Assembly (NCBI GenBank): GCA_902470915.1
Contig: CABRIB010000079.1
Coordinates: forward strand, 1 to 9,194
DNA: 9,194 nt
Source of the DNA: an uncultured Collinsella sp.
Lineage (GTDB): Bacteria > Actinomycetota > Coriobacteriia > Coriobacteriales > Coriobacteriaceae
Reading direction: 5' to 3'
A program made the translations under genes and the position numbers. The notes beneath the pieces were generated by a model, which was given only the letters and a program-made list of their open reading frames with translations, searched no databases and had not been told where the DNA came from. Below are positions 5,514 through 9,194 of this stretch, one piece after another. Positions within the stretch are counted from its first letter, which is position 1, and each line of letters begins with the position of its first letter.

Positions 5514-5541
5514 TTGCAGGTGGCGGCGGTTGTGTTACACT
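5514..5541 (+). promoter_or_regulatory. Likely rho promoter
   Basis: TTGCAG (5514-5519) and TACACT (5536-5541, 4 of 6 matches to TATAAT) are separated by 16 bases, with an extended TGT before the -10. The predicted transcription start near 5548 gives a leader of about 138 bases. Confidence 0.55.
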
Positions 5542-5547
5542 AACGCT

Positions 5548-5685
5548 GCGTATATGACGCAAATATCTCGATACAGATCAATGATGTCCGTCGGTATTTG
5601 ACGGAGCTAGACTGTTTAGCCGCCCTGAAGGTTTATGCAGGGAGCATGTGATCACAGGGCTTGAAAAGAAAGTTGAGCAAACACT
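5548..5685 (+). promoter_or_regulatory. Structured rho mRNA leader with tiny upstream ORFs
   Basis: The leader holds a TCCGTC/GACGGA hairpin (5587-5592 with 5600-5605) and a choice of pairings: CCCTG (5623-5627) can pair with CAGGG (5638-5642), or GCCCTG (5622-5627) with CAGGGC (5655-5660). The 10-base palindrome TGTGATCACA spans 5647-5656. Two tiny ORFs are visible: 5581-5601 (MMSVGI) and 5635-5664 (MQGACDHRA), the latter with GAAGG just upstream. The rho start itself has only a weak purine stretch (AAAGAAAG, 5664-5671). E. coli rho is known to be autoregulated by Rho-dependent termination in its leader; a similar control here is an inference. Confidence 0.45.
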
Positions 5686-8235
5686 GTGTCTGATCAACAG
5701 CAAGAAAACGAAATAACGACGACGCAAGCCGCTCCCGCTGCACCGGTTGTGTCGGACCAGGTCGCGGCGCCCGCGCAAGCCTCGGCTCCTGAGACGCCTA
5801 CGCCTGCAACGGCTGAGAAGGCCGTTCCTGCAACGGCTGAGAAGGCCGTTCCTGCAACTGGTGAGGAGGCTGTTCCGGCAAAGCCCAAGCGCACGCGCCG
5901 CGCGGCCAAGCCTGCCGCTGACGGCGAGGAGGTCACCAAGCCCAAGCGCCGTACTACGCGCACGACACGCGCCAAGCGCACCGTTGTAGCTGACTCCTCG
6001 GCGCCGATTTCCGATGAGGTCGCGCAGGCACGTGCGTTGGCGCAGATTAGCGAGGCTCAGGTGGTGCGCGCCCGCCGTCGTGCTGCCGAGCGTGAGGCCG
6101 CGGCTCTGACCGAGCTTGCAGCTCCGTCTGTGCCTGAGACGCCTGCCGCCGACCAGCCGACCGAGAAGCCGGTACCGCGCACACGCCGACGCACGGCTGC
6201 TAAGGCCGAGCAGGTTGCCGATCAGGTAACCCCTGAGCTCACCGAGGCTTCGGTCCGTTCCGCGGCAGGGGAGGGCGCATCGCCTGCTGAGTCCGCTGCG
6301 CCTGTCGAGGCCAGCGAAGTTCCCGTTGTCGATCCGGCTTTGCGCCCGCACCGTCGCGGTCGCAAGCCCAAGGCCTTCGTCGAGGCAGAGAAGGCCGCAG
6401 CCGCAGCTGCAGCCGCTCGGGATGCTGCGGCGACCGCCGAGTCTGCAACCGCCGCCGACGCGCCCGTCCAGGATGCTACGACTTCCGAGGCTGCTCCCGC
6501 CGATGTCGAGCCCGCCGACGTCCGTCCCGGTCGCAGCCGTCGCACTGCTGCTAAGCGCACGTCCAAGGCCAAGGCTGCCAAGAAGGGTGCATCCGAGGAT
6601 TCCTCCGAGACGACCGTCGATGCATCGACTGATGCCGCCGAGCCCCAGGACGTTGAACAGCCTGCGTCCGAGAAGCCCAAGCGCGGTCGCAAGAAGTCCG
6701 CTAAGGCCAAGGCGTCCGAGCAGCAGGCCGAGGCCGAGCTGCAGGGCGATTCCAAGGCCGAGGCCAGCGATGATACTGCGGCTAACGCCGATGCCGCCGC
6801 AACCGGTGGCGCCGCGCCCGCCGAGGCCGAAGACGGCACTCGTTCCAACCGTCGCCAGCACAAGCGCAACGAGGAACGCAACGAGCGCAACAACGACCGT
6901 CGCAACCGTCAGCGCGATCGCAAGCAGCGCAACAAGGAACGTAATGCCGCCCCCACCGAGCCCACGCTTTCGCGCGAGGAACTCGCGGCCATGAAGGTCG
7001 CCGAACTGCGCGAGAAGGCCAAGGAGTTCGAGATCGAGACGACCGGCAAGAAGAAGGCCGAGCTCGTCGAGGAAATCTACACCACTGCCGCGAAGGCCGA
7101 GGGCTTCCGCGACATCAAGGGCATTCTGCAGATTCGCCCGGACAGCTCCGGCATCATCCACGCCCATGGCTACATGAAGTCCAACGACGACGCCTTCGTG
7201 CCCGCCTACCTCATCCGCTCCGCGCGTCTGCGCACGGGCGACGTCATCGAGGGCTCGCTGCGTCCTTCGCGCGGCGGCGACAAGCGCGCCGGCCTCGCCA
7301 AAATCACGACCGTCAACGGTCTAGACCCCGAGCAGATTCGCAACCGTCCCAAGTTCGGTGACCTCACCCCGGTCTATCCCAACGAGCCGCTGCGCATGGA
7401 GCATGGCAAGGACTCCATTACCGGTCGCGCCATCGACATCGTGTCGCCGATCGGCAAGGGTCAGCGTGGCCTGATCGTGTCCCCGCCCAAGGCCGGCAAG
7501 ACCACGATCCTCAAGAAGATCTGCCAGTCTATCTCGATTAACAACCCCGAGGTGCACCTCATCTGCCTGCTCGTCGACGAGCGCCCCGAGGAGGTCACCG
7601 ATATGCAGCGCTCCATTAAGGGCGAGGTCGTGGCCTCGACCTTCGATATGCCTGCCGACAACCACACTCGCGTGGCAGAGCTTGTCATCGAGCGCGCCAA
7701 GCGCATCGTGGAGCTGGGCGGCGATGTTGTGGTGGTGCTCGACTCCATCACGCGTCTTGCCCGCGCCTACAACTTGGCGGCGCCCGCCTCAGGCCGCATC
7801 CTTTCGGGCGGCGTCGATTCGGCGGCACTGTATCCTCCCAAGCGCTTCCTGGGTGCAGCCCGTAATATCGAGAACGGTGGCTCGCTCACCATCCTGGCCT
7901 CTGCCCTCATCGACACCGGTTCCAAGATGGACGAGGTCATCTTTGAGGAGTTCAAGGGCACCGGCAACATGGAGCTTAAGCTCGATCGCGAACTGGCCGA
8001 CCGCCGCATCTTCCCGGCTATCGACCCCGTTGCCTCCGGTACGCGTAACGAGGACCTGTTGGTCGACGAGCAGATGCGTCCGTTTGTCTTTGGTCTGCGT
8101 CGCATTCTTGCCGGCATGAACAACACCGAGCGCGCAGCCGCGTCGTTCATTAAGGGTCTTAAAGGCACCAACACCAACCAGGAGTTCCTGGTGCGTTCGG
8201 CCAAAAAGCACAGCGACTACGAGCAGACGTTCTAG
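5686..8235 (+). CDS. rho: Transcription termination factor Rho with a long disordered N-terminal extension
   Basis: Rho is the hexameric RNA-dependent ATPase that loads on nascent RNA and releases RNA polymerase. This protein has 849 residues against 419 in E. coli. Residues 1-427 are low-complexity (Ala, Pro, Glu, Lys, Arg, Thr) with basic blocks at 66-76, 85-98, 165-173, 220-229, 280-300, 330-338 and an Arg/Asn/Gln-rich run at 386-420; RRGRKP and KRGRKK resemble AT-hook cores. The conserved part then follows: Rho N-terminal helical domain (428-468), cold-shock-like RNA-binding domain (about 476-560), and the RecA-like ATPase with Walker A PPKAGKTT (600-607), catalytic Glu632 in LLVDERPEEV, Walker B VVVLDSITRLARAYN (Asp686), the Q-loop GGVDSAALYPPKRF and RRIFPAIDPVASGTRNEDLL. 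Long N-terminal insertions are typical of actinobacterial Rho. The only possible start after the in-frame stop at 5674 is GTG 5686, with a weak ribosome site. Confidence 0.97.
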   Translation: MSDQQQENEITTTQAAPAAPVVSDQVAAPAQASAPETPTPATAEKAVPATAEKAVPATGEEAVPAKPKRTRRAAKPAADGEEVTKPKRRTTRTTRAKRTVVADSSAPISDEVAQARALAQISEAQVVRARRRAAEREAAALTELAAPSVPETPAADQPTEKPVPRTRRRTAAKAEQVADQVTPELTEASVRSAAGEGASPAESAAPVEASEVPVVDPALRPHRRGRKPKAFVEAEKAAAAAAAARDAAATAESATAADAPVQDATTSEAAPADVEPADVRPGRSRRTAAKRTSKAKAAKKGASEDSSETTVDASTDAAEPQDVEQPASEKPKRGRKKSAKAKASEQQAEAELQGDSKAEASDDTAANADAAATGGAAPAEAEDGTRSNRRQHKRNEERNERNNDRRNRQRDRKQRNKERNAAPTEPTLSREELAAMKVAELREKAKEFEIETTGKKKAELVEEIYTTAAKAEGFRDIKGILQIRPDSSGIIHAHGYMKSNDDAFVPAYLIRSARLRTGDVIEGSLRPSRGGDKRAGLAKITTVNGLDPEQIRNRPKFGDLTPVYPNEPLRMEHGKDSITGRAIDIVSPIGKGQRGLIVSPPKAGKTTILKKICQSISINNPEVHLICLLVDERPEEVTDMQRSIKGEVVASTFDMPADNHTRVAELVIERAKRIVELGGDVVVVLDSITRLARAYNLAAPASGRILSGGVDSAALYPPKRFLGAARNIENGGSLTILASALIDTGSKMDEVIFEEFKGTGNMELKLDRELADRRIFPAIDPVASGTRNEDLLVDEQMRPFVFGLRRILAGMNNTERAAASFIKGLKGTNTNQEFLVRSAKKHSDYEQTF
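5803..5874 (+). repeat. 24-bp tandem repeat inside rho (3 units)
   Basis: Units at 5803-5826 and 5827-5850 are identical, and 5851-5874 is a diverged third unit. Each is in frame and encodes PATAEKAV (third unit PATGEEAV). The length is a multiple of three, so copy-number change would lengthen or shorten the disordered tail without a frameshift. Confidence 0.93.
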
Positions 8236-8272
8236 GCTGTCATCCACGCGCAGCGATAGCCATCAATGCGAT

Positions 8273-8303
8273 AAAGGGTCGGGGCTTGCGCCTCGGCCCT
8301 TTT
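8273..8303 (+). terminator. Intrinsic terminator of rho
   Basis: AAAGGGTCGGGGC (8273-8285) pairs with GCCTCGGCCCTTT (8290-8302) with two G-T wobbles around the loop TTGC, ending in four T residues. It lies 38 bases after the rho stop. Confidence 0.88.
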
Positions 8304-8382
8304 CCATATCGCGTATCCGCGCTTATTTTTGACCATAAGACTGGCAAGCAGCAGGTTTCCCGTTTCAATCCGACATCGTCGC

Positions 8383-8411
8383 TTGCAATCGACTGGGCGG
8401 TTTCGCATAAT
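8383..8411 (+). promoter_or_regulatory. Promoter of the downstream membrane-protein gene
   Basis: TTGCAA (8383-8388, 4 of 6 matches to TTGACA) and CATAAT (8406-8411, 5 of 6 matches to TATAAT) are separated by exactly 17 bases, one of the best sigma-70-type matches in the window. Transcription would begin near 8418 and leave a leader of about 130 bases. Confidence 0.62.
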
Positions 8412-8440
8412 AGCTTTTAAGCTTCGCGACGGATAACGCA

Positions 8441-8489
8441 GATGAAACGAACCATATACCGTTGCTTTGGGGCATAGCCCCGCTTCATC
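8441..8489 (+). promoter_or_regulatory. Stem-loop in the leader of the membrane-protein gene
   Basis: GATGAA (8441-8446) pairs with TTCATC (8484-8489) at the base, enclosing a tight GGGGC/GCCCC hairpin with loop ATA (8469-8481). A short ORF of 11 codons (8442-8477) lies inside it, with no clear ribosome site. I recognise no riboswitch class. Confidence 0.35.
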
Positions 8490-8547
8490 TTCTCTCGCGC
8501 AGCCAACTGAATGATGCGATTTGGGTGCTGGAAGATGGGGAGAGCTC

Positions 8548-9147
8548 ATGGCTTCTTCTGATGCAACACAACGAGCAGTCCTTGCCGGACTTTCGTGCGG
8601 GATCGGCCTTGCCGCTCCCGTGGTTATGTATGCCGCGACGCTGCCGTTTTCGTCGGTGAACGAGACGGTCGTGGCGGGTGCGGTTCCCTTCGCCGTGGGC
8701 GCGGTGGCGGGCGTGGGTATCTATGCCGCCTCGCTGGGTATCTCCGAGTATCGTGCGCAGCGTGAAGAGCGTCTGTTCCAGCCCGATGCCATGGGCGGTG
8801 CCGCCAATCTCAATCAGCATCAAAGCGAGTTCAAGACCGCCTCGATTCCAGCTCAGCAGCAGGATGCGACTCCTTACGCTGCGACTTCTGCTTCTCAGGC
8901 TCAGGCGGAGCAGTCTACCTCGGCATTCCTTTCCGGCCTGACTGGTGCGTTCCAGCGCCGTCATGCCGATGATGGTGTCCCTACCATCGCTCGAGCCGCA
9001 GATGCCATGGACGAGGACGAGGCTTGGTCCATGATCGACAGTATGCTCGACGACGATTCGCCGGTGAGCTGCGACCCTGCACACTCGCGCGACGTCTATC
9101 AAGTCGCCATCGACGAGCTCACCAACGGCGGGCAGACCGGCTCCTTC
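8548..9147 (+). CDS. Uncharacterised two-TM membrane protein (3' end missing)
   Basis: Two hundred codons are present and the frame is still open where adapter begins at 9148, so the C-terminus is missing for technical reasons. The ATG at 8548 has GGGGAG (8537-8542) 5 bases upstream and a good promoter at 8383-8411. Two hydrophobic segments (about residues 10-32 and 41-65), separated by a short polar turn (SSVNET), form a membrane hairpin. A basic stretch (YRAQREER) follows, so both ends are probably cytoplasmic. The tail (about 78-200) is hydrophilic, Gln/Ala/Ser-rich and then acidic (AMDEDEAWSMIDSMLDDD). I do not recognise the family and assign no function. Codon use matches the neighbouring housekeeping genes, which supports this as the real coding strand, in contrast to the minus-strand frame 8485-9162, which starts inside the adapter. 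Confidence 0.8.
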
Positions 9148-9194
9148 CTGTCTCTTATACACATCTCCGAGCCCACGAGACGGACTCCTATCTC
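9148..9194 (-). other. Nextera transposase adapter with the same i7 index (sequencing artefact)
   Basis: CTGTCTCTTATACACATCT, then CCGAGCCCACGAGAC, index GGACTCCT and ATCTC: this is the reverse complement of the left-end adapter, including the same index. Translating into it yields the familiar artefact peptide SLIHISEPTR. Genome sequence ends at 9147. Confidence 0.98.

Larger units (their letters stand above)
8236..8547. other. Intergenic region between rho and the membrane-protein gene
   Basis: It contains the rho terminator, about 80 bases with nothing recognisable, a good promoter and a structured leader for the downstream gene. rpmE (ribosomal protein L31), often found downstream of rho in actinobacteria, is absent here. 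Confidence 0.65.

Noticed and set aside
5647..5656. TGTGATCACA as a CRP/FNR-type site
   Set aside because: The half-sites are adjacent without the usual 4-6 base spacer, and it lies well downstream of the likely rho promoter.
5578..7167. A 529-codon minus-strand open frame over the 5' half of rho
   Set aside because: It is a shadow of the low-complexity rho N-terminus, rich in Gly/Leu/Arg/Ser, with no recognisable domain.
8232..8549. A 105-codon minus-strand frame between rho and the last gene
   Set aside because: It runs through the rho terminator and the plus-strand promoter, and has no domain.
8485..9162. A 225-codon minus-strand frame starting MYKRQ
   Set aside because: Its start codon is inside the Nextera adapter, and it is antisense to the better-supported plus-strand gene.

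Overview
The window looks like one short assembled contig from a Nextera-type library. Illumina transposase adapter covers both ends (1-45 and 9148-9194), so the first and last genes are cut by sequencing, not by biology. Gene content and style point to a Coriobacteriia actinobacterium, most likely Collinsella or a close relative: GC-rich coding with C/G-ending codons, a CarD-family regulator, a class I ArgRS, a Rho factor with a very long Ala/Lys/Arg-rich N-terminus, and RAYT-linked repeats. The genus is an inference from memory of such genomes.

Layout from left to right: the last 50 codons of proA (46-199, +); an HD-superfamily hydrolase (371-970, +); a Y1/HUH REP-associated tyrosine transposase (RAYT, 1104-1862, -); a CarD-like transcription regulator (2219-2704, -), divergent from argS (3047-4900, +); a 785-bp gene-poor stretch with diverged repeats and possible RNA structure (4901-5685); rho (5686-8235, +); and a new membrane-protein gene (8548 onwards, +) that runs into the right adapter. 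Most genes have a recognisable intrinsic terminator, so nearly every gene appears to be its own transcription unit. ProA (proline synthesis) and ArgRS (translation) are housekeeping enzymes. CarD and Rho act on RNA polymerase at initiation and termination. I see no sign that these genes form one pathway.

The most interesting structure is a 42-bp hairpin repeat present three times (201-242, 971-1012, 2177-2218 reversed). Each copy starts 0-1 nt after the stop codon of a gene, points in that gene's direction, lies before the native terminator, and consists of a 10-bp inverted repeat followed by TTTT. A RAYT gene lies between two inward-facing copies. This fits a REP/RAYT system whose elements sit at gene ends and may act as portable 3' hairpins or weak terminators. 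Secondary points of interest are the roughly 427-residue disordered, basic-block Rho N-terminus with an in-frame 24-bp tandem repeat, a structured rho leader with competing pairings and tiny upstream ORFs, an H-type pseudoknot candidate upstream of the rho promoter, a pair of 53-bp diverged repeats in the argS-rho gap, and a CarD-like protein with no tryptophan. I found no CRISPR array, tRNA, rRNA, prophage or defence cluster.
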